Position numbers and translations under genes: made by a program. Shown piece after piece: positions 10,742 through 21,792 of a stretch of 64,000 nucleotides of DNA. Origin of the DNA: Pratylenchus scribneri (lineage: Eukaryota; Nematoda; Chromadorea; Rhabditida; Pratylenchidae); the NCBI GenBank assembly GCA_030063045.1, contig JAQSEB010000032.1:1054001-1118000 (forward strand), given 5' to 3'. Each line of letters begins with the position of its first letter. The first letter of the stretch is position 1. The notes under the pieces were generated by a model. It worked only from the letters and a program-made list of their open reading frames with translations. It searched no databases and was not told the origin of the DNA.

Positions 10742-13700
10742 ATGTTTTTGCTGCCAAAATCACTGCTTCCTTCTACTTCCGCCACTATACCAAAATTACA
10801 ATTATTCCTTCATTTTCATCACTGCAAATATTCATCGATAGCATTCAATCCTGCATTCCAACCATCGCATTTTTCTTCATATTTGGGACGTGGGACGGCA
10901 ACAATTGGAATTCGCCGTGAGACAATAAATGCATGGGAGGTAAGTTAATCAATTATTTTCTGAATTAATTATAAAATGCATTTTAAAGAGACGAGTTCCA
11001 TTAAGTCCGAATCATGTCAAATTATTAACGAAGAAGGGTGTTCGTGTACTTATTCAACCGTCAAACAGAAGAGCATTCCCAATACAAGATTATATTGGAG
11101 CAGGGTATAAATTTCTATTGGAAATTCATTTTATTTAATCAATTTTAGTGCAATTGTCCAAGAAGATCTTTCTCAGGCTCAATTAATACTTTCGGTCAAG
11201 CAAGTGCCCGTTGAAGAATTGATTCCAAACAAAACTTATGCATTCTTCTCACACACAATTAAAGCTCAACCGGACAATATGGAAATGTTGGATACAATTT
11301 TGCATAGAAAGATTCGATTGATTGATTTTGAGAAGATGACGGATCAAGAAGGCAGAAGATTAGTATATTTCGGGAAGTGGGCCGGCTACACCGGTTTCAT
11401 CGACATTTTACATGGACTTGGTAATGTTTTTTTATCAGATTCAAAATTAATATTAATTTTAGGATTGCGACTTCTTGCACTTGGCCACCATACTCCATTT
11501 ATTCACATTGCCTTGGCTCATAATTACAGTGATAGGTGGGTGGGAATTGAATAATTTATAAAAATTAATTCTTATTTTTCAGCCATATGGCAATAAATGC
11601 TGTTCGCGATTGTGGCTATGAAATTGCATTGAATCGAATGCCTCGATCAATTGGCCCATTAATTTTTGGTAAAATCCAATAATTTAATTAATTAATAATG
11701 AATTTAAGTATTCACTGGCACTGGAAATGTTTCCCAAGGTGCTTTGGAATTATTTCGCCATTTTCCACATGAATTTGTCGATGCCAGTACATTGCCTCAG
11801 GTGGCCAAAAAAGGACGTAAGAACATATCCAATTAAATTACTAAATAAATAATTCATTTTTAGAATTAAATAAAGTCTATGGATGCGTTGTTTCCCGTGC
11901 CGATCATATGATTAGGAAGGGTGGAGGCGTTTATAATAAGGAAGAATTTGATGAACATCCGGAAATGTATGTATCAAAATTTGCCAGTGAGGTAAAAAAA
12001 TATCCATTTTTTCGAATCAAAATATTTTCATTTTAATCGCAGATTGCTCCATTTGCAACTGTCATTTTGAACTGTGTTTTTTGGGGAGTGAATACTCCTC
12101 GCCTCATTACAATTCCCGATGCAAAATATTTACTTACGCCGACCGTAAATAAAAGTTTGGAAGTGCCCGGATGCCCTTCACTCCCACATCGATTAATGGC
12201 AATTTGTGATATTTCTGCGGATCCGGGCGGTTCAATTGAATTTATGACCGAATGCACAACAATTGACAAACCATTCGTCATTTATGATGCAGATTTGAAC
12301 CAAAACACAGACAGGTAAATCAACTAAAAAAAATACATTAAAAATAACTGTAGGTCATTGATGTTAAGGATTTTTAAAATTAAATTTACATTATTTAGTC
12401 TTTAAATGTAGTGTAGAATTTTTTTAAAAATTCATAAAAATGCCCATCAATCCCCAAAAAAAATTATTTTCCTCTGAACGGGTTCGAACCCGAGATCTAA
12501 TTTAAAAATGGAGGATCATACCTCTGGATTAAAAACTTTTCGAGAAATTACTTATAATCTTTATAATTTAATTTAAGTTAATTTTCCAATTTTATTATTT
12601 TTTTATTCAGTTTTGATGCCCCCTCCGGCTGTTTGGTTTGCTCCATTGACAATATGCCCGCCCAATTACCCGTTGAAGCCAGTGAACAATTTGGCTCATT
12701 ATTATTGCCTTATGTTATGGATTTGGTAGAATTAAAAACAATTTAAAAAAATATAAATTCTTTTTTAAAGTTGAATTGTTCAACGGATCAACCTTTTGGC
12801 TCATTACAATGTCGAGATGAAATTAAAAAGTTAATTAAATTATTTTAATTAATCATTCCTCCATTTTAAGGGCAATAATCACAACCGATGGCCAATTGAC
12901 ACCAAATTTCAAATATATTGAAAAATTGAGGAATGAACAAAGGTAAAAGGGAAAAAATTAATTAATTAATTGATAAGAAATAAAAGAAATATCGACTAAT
13001 TCCCTCAATAATTTTAATAGAAAATCGGCTCATAAATCGCGCGCAATGGCACTAACCACAAAACGAGTCCTACTTCTTGGAGCCGGAATGGTTTTTATTT
13101 TTAAATTATTTTTTTTTATTAATTTTATTTTTTAGGTTTCTGATCCATTGGCCAAATATTTTGCCCAACATCCACATATTGCCTTAACAGTGGCCAGTGA
13201 CTCATCGAGGGCGGGACAAAGATTGGCAAAATTGGGCGACAATATTGAATCGGTGGTTGTGGATGTGAATAAGGAACCCGAAATTGTGAATGAATTAATT
13301 TCGTAAATTATTTATTTATTTATTAATTAATTTAAATTATTATTTTAGGAAAAATGAACTTTGCATTTCTCTTTTGCCATTCATTTTTCATCCACAAATT
13401 GTGAAAATGTGCATCAAAAATAGAACAAATATGGTCACAACAAGTTATATTAGCCCAGAATTGAATGAATTAAATGAACAGTAAAATATTCAAAAAATAA
13501 TTTTAATTATTAATTTAATTGTTTTTGATGTAAAATTGCTGGGATTACGGTAATGAATGAAGTGGGGATTGACCCAGGGATTGACCATATGTTGGCAATG
13601 GAATGCATCGATAAAATCCACTCATACGGAGGCAAAATAATTTCATTCATCAGTTTTGCCGGAGGATTGCCCGCTCCCGAGTTTTCCGAAAATGCTCTAC

Positions 13701-15045
13701 GTTACAAATTTTCATGGAGTCCAAAAGGAGTTTTAATGGTTTTTGAATTAAAATTTTAAATTAATTAATTAAATTAATTTTAAAGGCATTAATGAACCCG
13801 GCTCGATATTTGATGAAAGGAAATGTTGTGGAATTGAATGGAGACGGAGAAGTATTCGACGATTTATACAATATCGATTTTATGCCCGTAAGGAAATAAT
13901 TCATTCAATTAAATTAAAATTATTTAAAATTGAAGGGATTCAATGTAATTGGCTATGCGAATAGAGATTCATTGAAATATGCGAGCATTTATGGAATTGA
14001 AAATGAATGCAAAACTTTGCTCAGGTAAAATATATTGGTGGATGGGAATAAATAATTTATTAAAATATATTTTTGCAGAGGAACACTTCGATATGAGGTT
14101 GAAAATGGGTCTGAATTTATTAAAATAATATTTTAATTTTGAAGGGATTTGTTGAAACGGTCAAAGCATTAAAATCAATTGGCTATCTTTCAACGGAAGC
14201 AAAAGATTTTCTGAATCCGGTACAAGGCCCGGATTTGAGTTGGAAGCAAATTACCGCCGAATTGATGAACCAAAAAGAGGACATTTTCCACGGTTCATTG
14301 ATGAATTTGGTCATGGATAAATTGGGAAAGGAAAAACAAAGGGAATTGGAAGCATTGGAAGAATTGGGATTGGTAAGAAAATTGAATAAAAAAATAAAAT
14401 AATTGAATTCATTTTGCAGTTCTCCGATGCTCTTCCCGAAAGACATTATAATCCATTGGACACGCTTGTCCCACATTTGTCAAAAGCATTGGCCTATGCA
14501 CCCGGCGAAAGGGATTTGGTCATTTTGAATCATGACATCGAGGCACAACTTCCTTCCGGAGCAATTGTTTGTTGATTTAAAATAATAATTTTACTTGGGT
14601 TTAACCAATTCTAACCTGGGTTTAAAAACCATTTAATACCCTTTAATTTTGACCAAACCATAATATTCAATAATTGGGTAGGCAAGGCAAACCCTTAAGC
14701 AATAATTTTTATATTATTTATCTTTTTGACATTTTTCCGGCAAATTAAATTTATTATATTTAAAGGAACGACATCGAATAAATTTGGTGACTTATGGCGA
14801 ACAACCCGGCGGTGATTCAGCAATGGCAAGGACTGTTGGAACAACTGCGGCCATAGCCTCACAAATGGTTTTGGACGGGGAAATACAGGAACATGGAATG
14901 TTGAGGCCAATTTCCAAAGCAGTTTATAGGTACAAAAATAATCCATTAAAATTATTTATTTATTCCTAATTTAAGACCAATTCTCCAACGATTAATTGAT
15001 TTTGGCATTAAAGCGAATATCAATGTTAAACAGTGCCAACAATGA
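10742..15045 (+). CDS. aass-1: Alpha-aminoadipic semialdehyde synthase (bifunctional LKR/SDH)
   Basis: Mitochondrial enzyme for the first two steps of lysine breakdown: lysine-ketoglutarate reductase makes saccharopine, and saccharopine dehydrogenase splits it into aminoadipate semialdehyde and glutamate. The N-terminus ([19 protein letters not shown]) is a plausible mitochondrial presequence. The LKR half has [18 protein letters not shown], then [31 protein letters not shown] and [13 protein letters not shown]. The SDH half opens with [20 protein letters not shown], the dinucleotide-binding fold, followed by [28 protein letters not shown] and [10 protein letters not shown]. It ends in [29 protein letters not shown] and a stop at 15045. 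About 20 exons. One intron (about 12315-12609) contains a tRNA-like element, another (about 14567-14764) is longer than average. All expected blocks are present and in order. Confidence 0.95.
12470..12545 (-). repeat. tRNA-like (SINE-type) element in an AASS intron
   Basis: On the minus strand it has an A-box-like TAATCCAGAGGTA, then CATTTTTAAATTAGATC, then a perfect B box inside CGGGTTCGAACCCG, then TTCAGAGG. Spacing is tRNA-like but no seven-base acceptor stem forms. Related copies lie at 15955, 17915 and 46745. Confidence 0.6.
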
Positions 15046-15264
15046 ATATTCCACCCAAATATTATTTAGAATATTTGTAAAAAATTAATTATTAATGTGA
15101 ATTGTGATAATAAAATTTATTTTAATTTTAATTTGAATAAATAATAAAATGAATTCAGTGCAAATTCACCGTCATTTTTACATAAATTTTGGGGGAGGAA
15201 TATTTGGAATGTTTTATGAAAAAATGCAATGGGATACAAAATGGGAAAAAGGGTCGAATTTCAT

Positions 15265-16872
15265 TCATTTCTTTCGGTTCACAATATCATCGACTGATTC
15301 TTGGAGAATTTGACGGAGTTGGAGGATTGGATACGATGAAATATCAGTGTGAATTTTTTCCACCATTTCGGTCTAAAAATTAATTTTCAATTATTTATTT
15401 AACAAACGAAAATTACTTGATATTTTTGAAAATCCTTCTCAATTTCTTCTTCGATAACAATTTTCCTGGCAATTGTCAATTTTTGTTCATCTTTATTGCC
15501 AAAATGTTCGCTGAATATTTCCAATTTTTGAGGCGATTTATTCAACAATTTTTGGACAAGTGCACAGGTCAACTTAAAATAAAATTAATTTTAAATTGAA
15601 TTAAAACAAACCCAAGTGCATTTTCCTTCGGCCAAATCGGATAAATTGGATTTTCCGGTTATTTGAGGATCGCCAAAACAGTCCAAATAATCATCCTGTG
15701 CCTGGAATAAATGCCCTATTCTGTAAGCAATTTGGCGCAGTTGAATTTGATGGGGCGTTGTATAATCCGCCAAATGCATTCCAATGACCAATGGAAGCAG
15801 AAATGAATAATGGCTGAATTAATTATGTGGGATATTGTTGAACATATGGAAAATTTTAAGCTTAAACCGGTTTATATCACTTTTATGGTTTCTAATGACC
15901 GAAACAGGTGTTGGAAAAACGCGTAAATATGGTTTTATCAAATGGAGAAAATAGCTTCCCTTGATTCGAACCCGTGACCTATATTTTTTAGAAATGAAGG
16001 GTCATCCCGCTGAGCTAAAAAATCTTTGTTTGGTAAAATATTTTTATAAACCCTAGCAAGCATAAACCAAGTCTAATCTAACAAGTTTTGAGTCTGAATA
16101 TGCCAGTACAATTTTTTATTATTTTTGGAAATTATATACCTGGTTTTATGTTCAACAATGGCCGAATATCTTTCCCATGTAAATTCTCGTAAATTCTTTG
16201 TATTTGTGTCCAACAATTGGCCAATCACTGATTTTTTTTGCTTGGCCTCAGCCATGCATTGTAAAATTGCATGGATTCTCGGATGGCCGGGAATGTTCCT
16301 TCGGATTACGCTGTCAATGCCACAATCAATCAAAAGACCATCGTTTATGGCAGTTATGCCAACTTCCGGCTAAATATTAATTTTTAAAATATTATTTGAA
16401 TAAATCATACCAATGTATGCCAACATGGTTTGCCTCTTCTGAGCAATCCATTGTCCATTAAATCATCTTCTATTAGGAAAAATGTTTGAAGCTGAAATTG
16501 GAATATTTTAATTAATTAATTCATAAATATTAACCATTTCAATTGTGGTCGCAATTTTCCCGGCTTTTGTCATTTGTTCTTCCGAAGTACTCGGACAAAA
16601 TGCCTATTAATTATTCATTTTTAATATTCGTTTAAACTAAATAAATAAACCATAAATGTTTTCATTGCCAAACAACTTCGAGCAAATTTTCCATCGGCCA
16701 TTGTGTAATCAAAAAGTTTGCAAATTCGATTTCGGCTAATCGCCGCCTCATCGCCTTTCAAATCTTTATTCAATGCCGAGGCCAATTCATCGCGTAATTG
16801 GGGCAATAAATTTTGAAGAAGATATCGATGATTGAATGGCTTCATTAGCATTTGTGATGATTTCACATTCAT
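15265..16872 (-). CDS. fdps-1: Farnesyl diphosphate synthase
   Basis: Condenses isopentenyl and dimethylallyl diphosphate to geranyl and then farnesyl diphosphate, the precursor for protein prenylation, dolichol and quinone side chains; nematodes lack sterol synthesis but keep this enzyme. The first Asp-rich motif is [19 protein letters not shown] (DDxxD plus the RRG substrate loop). The second is [14 protein letters not shown] (DDxxD), followed by [25 protein letters not shown] and [12 protein letters not shown] match the family's helices. The last exon ends [11 protein letters not shown]. Start [10 protein letters not shown] is the first in-frame Met after an AT-rich gap. Seven or eight exons; an intron at about 15800-16130 holds a tRNA-like element. 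It lies tail-on to the 5' side of the WAVE gene, same strand, 211 bp apart. Confidence 0.93.
15955..16020 (-). repeat. tRNA-like (SINE-type) element in an fdps-1 intron
   Basis: Minus strand: A box TTAGCTCAGCGGGATGA, then CATTTCTAAAAAATATAGGTC and a B box in CGGGTTCGAATC. This copy has the best A box of the set. No closed acceptor stem, so it is not a functional tRNA gene. Confidence 0.65.
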
Positions 16873-17082
16873 CGATTAATAAATAAAATATAAAAAAATA
16901 AAATCAGGATTAAATTAAAATAATTAAATATTTCGGAAATTAATTGGAAAAAAATTTGTAAATAGTTATTTTATTATACAAATAATTTAATTTATGAAAG
17001 TGATTTTAATTAAATTTAAGTGCATTATTCAATAATTATTTGGCAATATTGGCAAATAAATAGCATAATTTCATTCATTTAT

Positions 17083-19346
17083 TTAATCCCATTCATTATC
17101 ATCCGCCGTTGGGCTTGGCGTCGTTGATGAGTCGGATTGGCCCAAACAATGTTCCATTCTTTTTCGTAAAATTGCGGCCACATCATTGGATTTGTCCACT
17201 GCTTTTTTCTCTTCCAATTCCTCCTCTTTTTGGACTTTCTTCAGCTTGACTCCTTCTTGGATTTGAATCAATAACAAAGATCGATTATCCTTGAAATTAT
17301 TTTTAATTTGAAAATTATTTAATTAAACCGGTGTTCCGCCACTTGAAGTCGTAGAAACTTTTCGTTGAATTGCCTTTTTCTGTTGTTCATCATCGGCGGA
17401 AAATGTTTTGTTGCCTTCGACCACCGAAATTGTAGTTTTATTAAAATTTGATGGCGGCGGCGGCGGCGGTGGTGGTGGTGGAGGAGGTGGAGGAGTGGAA
17501 GTGTTTGAAGAAGATGTTGGCAAAATCTTCACAAAAATAATAAATTCGCATTTAAATATTTTTAAATTTACTTTTTGTCTAAGTTGAACTGCCGAGGGAG
17601 GAGGAGGAGGCGGTGGTGGAGGTGGGACGGGAGGAGGCAAATTTTGCACTTTGAATTCATTTGGCGGCAATGCGTCATTTGGGGATGAAGAAGTCATTAA
17701 TGAATTGTTTGTGCGCGATGGAACAATGGATGATGAGCCCAAAATGCTTTGAGGCGGGGGTGGCGGAAGTTCATCTAAATTTAAAAATTAATTATTAAAT
17801 ATTAAAACATTAATTTAATGGTAACACTAGTGCGTTTCGGGCTTCTTTTCTCATCTAGATTTATTTTATAGTATGCTAAGTGTCTATACGAAGTCATAAA
17901 AAAATATTTGCCCTTGAACGGGTTCGAACCTGAATGAGACATCAAATTTTACAAAAGTGGAGTCTCCCCCCTTTGACCAAGTCGAAAGTTTTCAAATTTT
18001 TTTTTGGTAAAATCCATTTTAAAAACGATTAAAATTGCTGACCATCATCGTCATCCAAAAATGCCATTGTCACTGCCGCAGCACTGCCAGCTGGTTGAGC
18101 CACCACATTCAATTCGGCACGCATTTCAGTGTGGTTAACCACTTTAATTTAAAATATTTTAGAAAAAATGTATAATTTACCAGGATTTGAATTTTCCAGT
18201 TGATTTTGTTGTTGTACATTTTGTGTGGAATTTGTATTTAATGAAACATTTTGTAACATAATTTGTGCCTGTTGTTGTTGATAAAAATCTGCTGGTGAAT
18301 TTTGTTGTGCAAAAATATTGTCCGACCGAATCATGGACATGCCCGGCGGTGCCTGCATTAATTCACGTCCACCCAACAAAGTTTGCGGTGCCTAAAATAT
18401 CCAATTTAATTAGTTTATTTTGATCAATAATTTGCCTGGTATTCAGCTGGGAAATGTAAAACATTAGTCGCTGTTGAATTTGGCATATGGCCACCGTGGC
18501 GTTGATGTCTTGATTGGTGCATTTGTTGATTTGGGGTTGGAACATAGCGGGAATAGTCGGATGACCGAGAGGAAGCATGATAATTGAGAAGAGTGTTCTG
18601 TTGTTGTTGCGAAAGTTGTTGCGGATTATTTCGTTGTTTGTGCCGTTGACGAGATGGACTGGCGGATGTTCGGCGTTTATCAACTGGTTGACCACATTCC
18701 TTCAGAATTTCTTGTCGCCAGAGTTCAAAAAAGTAACCTGGGTCAGTGTAATAACCTAAAAAAAATTAATCAATTAAATTAAAGGAAAATCAAATTACGT
18801 AATGCTTCTTTGGCATCTTCTCGATATGGATTGAGTTGGTTTAATTGAGGTGGGGCATCGCATCTTTGATATTGGTCTTGGAGCGAATTTGGTAAAGTTT
18901 GTCGGCTCAATGAATGTTGATCGATTATATTATAGCTTTTAAAGGCTTTTCGCATTGCTGCCTCATCCAAACTGGCTAGAATAAAAAAAATAATATTTCT
19001 TTTAAAATTTTAACCTTCAGCAGCTCCCTTCAAGTTATTGCTGCTTTGCGATTGTTGGGAGACTTTCTGAGCAAGACGTTCGACACGCAAAAACAAAGTA
19101 TTGGTTCGATGGTCAATTTTGAGAACTTTAATAAAATAATTAGGAATTAAAATGATCAATTTATAAACCTTCTCTATGAATATCCGTGAAAATTTGTTCT
19201 GCATGATGACTCAATGAACTCAATTGACGGATTAAATTTGCCAAAGTTCCATTTGCTACGCAGGCCAATTCATCGTTTTGAACAGAAGCTGGCAATCGGT
19301 GAATAGATAAATCAACAGGAGAAATTGATCGAGTGGTTAAAGGCAT
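17083..19346 (-). CDS. wve-1: WAVE/SCAR actin-nucleation promoting factor
   Basis: Subunit of the WAVE regulatory complex; downstream of Rac it activates Arp2/3 to branch actin at membranes. The N-terminal SCAR homology domain reads MPLTTRSISPVDLSIHRLP and LANLIRQLSSLSHHAEQIF, then KIDHRTNTLFLRVERLAQ and YYTDPGYFFELWRQE, all in the usual positions. The middle is Gln/Asn-rich. Two proline blocks follow (LPPPVPPPPPPPPPPS and TPPPPPPPPPP), then a WH2 motif DNRSLLLIQIQEGVKLKKV and a central/acidic tail ending PTADDNEWD with the expected penultimate Trp. All modules are present. It is head to head with the 84-residue RRM gene. The intron at about 17775-18040 contains a tRNA-like element. Confidence 0.94.
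17895..17995 (-). repeat. tRNA-like (SINE-type) element in a wve-1 intron
   Basis: Minus strand: a degraded A box (TTGGTCAAAGGGGGG), then a spacer and a B box in AGGTTCGAACCCGTTCAAGGG. The 3' flank matches the copies at 12470 and 46745 (GTTCAGAGG / CTCAGAGG). Confidence 0.55.
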
Positions 19347-19766
19347 TTAAATTTTAATTTTCTTTTAAAAATGGAATGGTTTGGTTACGGGTTTTGGTGT
19401 GGCTTAAGTGGTTTTTGTTGTGATGTGCATGCGAGTGGAAAACGGTGCATTTTTAGGCCATTCGAAAATATTTTAAATTTCCGCGAACATTGCTTTCGCT
19501 TCAAAAAATGAAATAATGATCGATCCAAAAAAATTTTTTTCAGTCAGTTCATTCAATTGGAGCAACGAATCAAATGAACAGTGAGTGCAGCAAGAATGCA
19601 ACGTGGATTTAATCAAAAAATACCTTTGAAGTCTGCTTAATAAGCAATTTTATTATTAATTTAATTTAAATGTTTTTAAACCTAATTAACTCAGATTTTT
19701 TTCCCTGATTTGGATTTGATTTATTCATTTTTTTTTGCAAAGTTCCTATTAAAATCTCCAATATAA
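19347..19766. promoter_or_regulatory. Divergent promoter region wve-1 / RRM gene
   Basis: 420 bp between two facing-away start codons. AT-rich with no repeat. An exact binding site cannot be named. Confidence 0.45.
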
Positions 19767-20576
19767 ATGGCTGCTGCTGGTTATAGTGTTTACGGTATTT
19801 ATAATTTTTTTCAGAAGAAATTTAATTTTAATTAGGCCTAGGGTGGTTAGACCCCGTAATTCCCATATTTATAAAATAAAATGCCGAAAAAACAGGCAGA
19901 GAGAGGATAATTTCGGATCACACGCATCAACATTGGTGGATGTCGTCGAAAAAGAACAAGCACAGTCACAGGTGCCAATGGCATGTAATGTGGTGGTAAA
20001 ACGCCGAAAAGAATACAAGGTAGGTGCATGTGTGCTTTGGACTTGTTTGGGCATGAGTCGGAAATTTATGTGAATTTTTTGTCAAAATTAATTTTTAAAA
20101 ATGACTCATGCCTATCAATCTCCGTAAAATTCACGCATTCACTAGAAACATTTCTGACAGCTACCAAATAATAAATGGCTCTGAGACACAAACAAAGGAC
20201 TTTATAAAATTTTAATAAAATAAAAATGAAGAAAATAAATTCTTTAAAATTTTAGTTGGCAATATTCCATACAATGCCACCGAGTCGGATGTCGGCAACA
20301 TGTTCAGCTCGCAAGGAGTTGTGACCAATGTTCGGTAATAAATAAAATATTTAAAAATCACTTATAATAATAAACACTTTTTTAGTCTTGTTTTCGATCG
20401 CAACACGAATCGTCCAAAAGGATTTGGCTTTTGCGAATTCCAGGACCAGCAGAGTGCCCAGGTTAAACTCAAATACTTTTGCGAAATAATTTTATGAATT
20501 TAAGAATGCCATCAACAACTTGAATGGAGTGGAACTGAATGGCCGTGCCCTCCGTGTCAATTGGGCCAATAAGTAA
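19767..20576 (+). CDS. 84-residue single-RRM protein, CstF64-like RRM
   Basis: Small RNA-binding protein that is almost entirely one RRM. Exon 1 codes MAAAGYSVY, then a long intron (about 460 bp), then VGNIPYNATESDVGNMF with RNP2 (VYVGNI), and RNP1 as KGFGFCEF. It ends ELNGRALRVNWANK. The RRM resembles the N-terminal RRM of cleavage stimulation factor 64 kDa, but hinge and C-terminal regions are missing. C. elegans, as I recall, has a protein of the same size (R06C1.4) next to wve-1, so this is likely a complete small protein rather than a truncated CstF64. Open frames inside intron 1 look like noise. Confidence 0.85.
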
Positions 20577-20853
20577 ATGAATGGCAGATGAGCCCGCGGA
20601 AAATGGAAATGATCGAAAGAAGTGTCGTCCCTAAATATTGTCATCGATTTAACAATAATTTAATTTGCTTTATAATCTAATTCTTAATAATAGTATTCGA
20701 TGAACAATTTATTTCCATTAAAATAAAATTTGTTGGTTATTTTGATATTTTTTTTTTAATATTTCGTGTATATTTATCGGCAGATATATTTTTGAGAGAA
20801 AGATTGGATTTATTTAATGATTAATTTAAAGATAAGATAGATAGATAATAAAC
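20577..20853. other. Intergenic spacer
   Basis: 3' region of the RRM gene and upstream region of the AT-hook gene. A run of GATA-containing repeats (AGATAAGATAGATAGATAATAA) precedes the AT-hook ATG. Confidence 0.5.
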
Positions 20854-21494
20854 ATGGACGCTAACAACGCTAAACCGAAAAGAGGTCGAGGAAGGCCTAT
20901 TAAGAAGGAAAAAGTTGAAGAAAAGGAGAATAAACGAACCAACAAATCGGATAAAATCCAGGTTCTATTTAATAATGGTTCATTTTAATAAAAATATTTT
21001 CAAGAAAGTTGAACAAGTAATTTCGAATGATGAAAGCGAAGAACCAACACCGCCGAAGCGAGGCCGAGGCAGACCACCGAGACAAAAAGTGGTTCAAATT
21101 GATGAGAAACCAAGCAAAGAATTGCCGGTATTTAAAAAAATAAATTGGCCATTTTGAATTCATTTCTCATTTTCAGCCGACCAAAATGTCACCTCCGGTC
21201 AATCAAATGGACACAAATCGCCGCAAACGGGGAAATAAGCAGCAATTGGCAATGAAGATCGGCGGCCCCCAGGCCCTTCCATTCCCATCAACATCGTCGG
21301 GAGCGGGAGCGGTGGCCATCCGTCAACCCAATAATGCTGCTATCGCTCAACCAAGTGGCTCTTCCCAAAATGCTATGCCGATGCGAGATGATTTCGAACC
21401 GCCGGTCATTCCATTGCTTGGATTCATGATTCATGCCAACCGATTTGCTAAAGCCATGGAGCAGGAGAGAGCCCATCGACAAAATAATCAATGA
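20854..21494 (+). CDS. Small AT-hook (HMGA-like) protein
   Basis: Probable chromatin protein binding the minor groove of AT-rich DNA. Three exons. Exon 1 has an AT-hook KRGRGRPIKKEK near residue 9; exon 2 has a second, PKRGRGRPPRQK, after a stretch of acidic residues (SNDESEEPTPP). Exon 3 is basic at first (NRRKRGNKQQ) then Ala/Ser/Gln-rich, ending with LLGFMIHANRFAKAMEQERA, an amphipathic segment unlike the acidic tail of vertebrate HMGA. The GRGRP cores are intact in both hooks. I do not recognise the C-terminal exon. The donor of exon 1 (CAG/GTTCTA) and acceptor of exon 3 (TTTTCAG) are reasonable. Confidence 0.75.
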
Positions 21495-21792
21495 AAGAAA
21501 AGAACAAATGGAATAAATAAAGCAAAACGGAATTAATTTGTTCGATCTCCTTTATACTATACTAATCTTTCATCATTCATTATTCGCTCAATTCATTCAT
21601 TGACTCTATAAATTGTTTAGCAATTTGCATAAAACGAATATATTTTTGCAATCTCTGAAAAGGATTTTGGGTGGCGGCTGTCAAAACAAATATTGGAATT
21701 TGCTGAATTTATAGCAAGCAAATTTTTCGGAGCCAAACATTTCAAATTTAGGCGGTCAACGTCAATTTAAGTCAAATTGGCCACAAATTATA

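Noticed and set aside
12470..12545. Functional tRNA gene (also at 15955, 17895, 41147, 41742 and 46745)
   Set aside because: A and B boxes are present but no seven-base acceptor stem or clean anticodon arm closes in any copy.
19786..20073. Overlapping open frames on both strands in the long RRM-gene intron
   Set aside because: Low-complexity, no splice signals or homologue, and they interrupt a well-supported gene.
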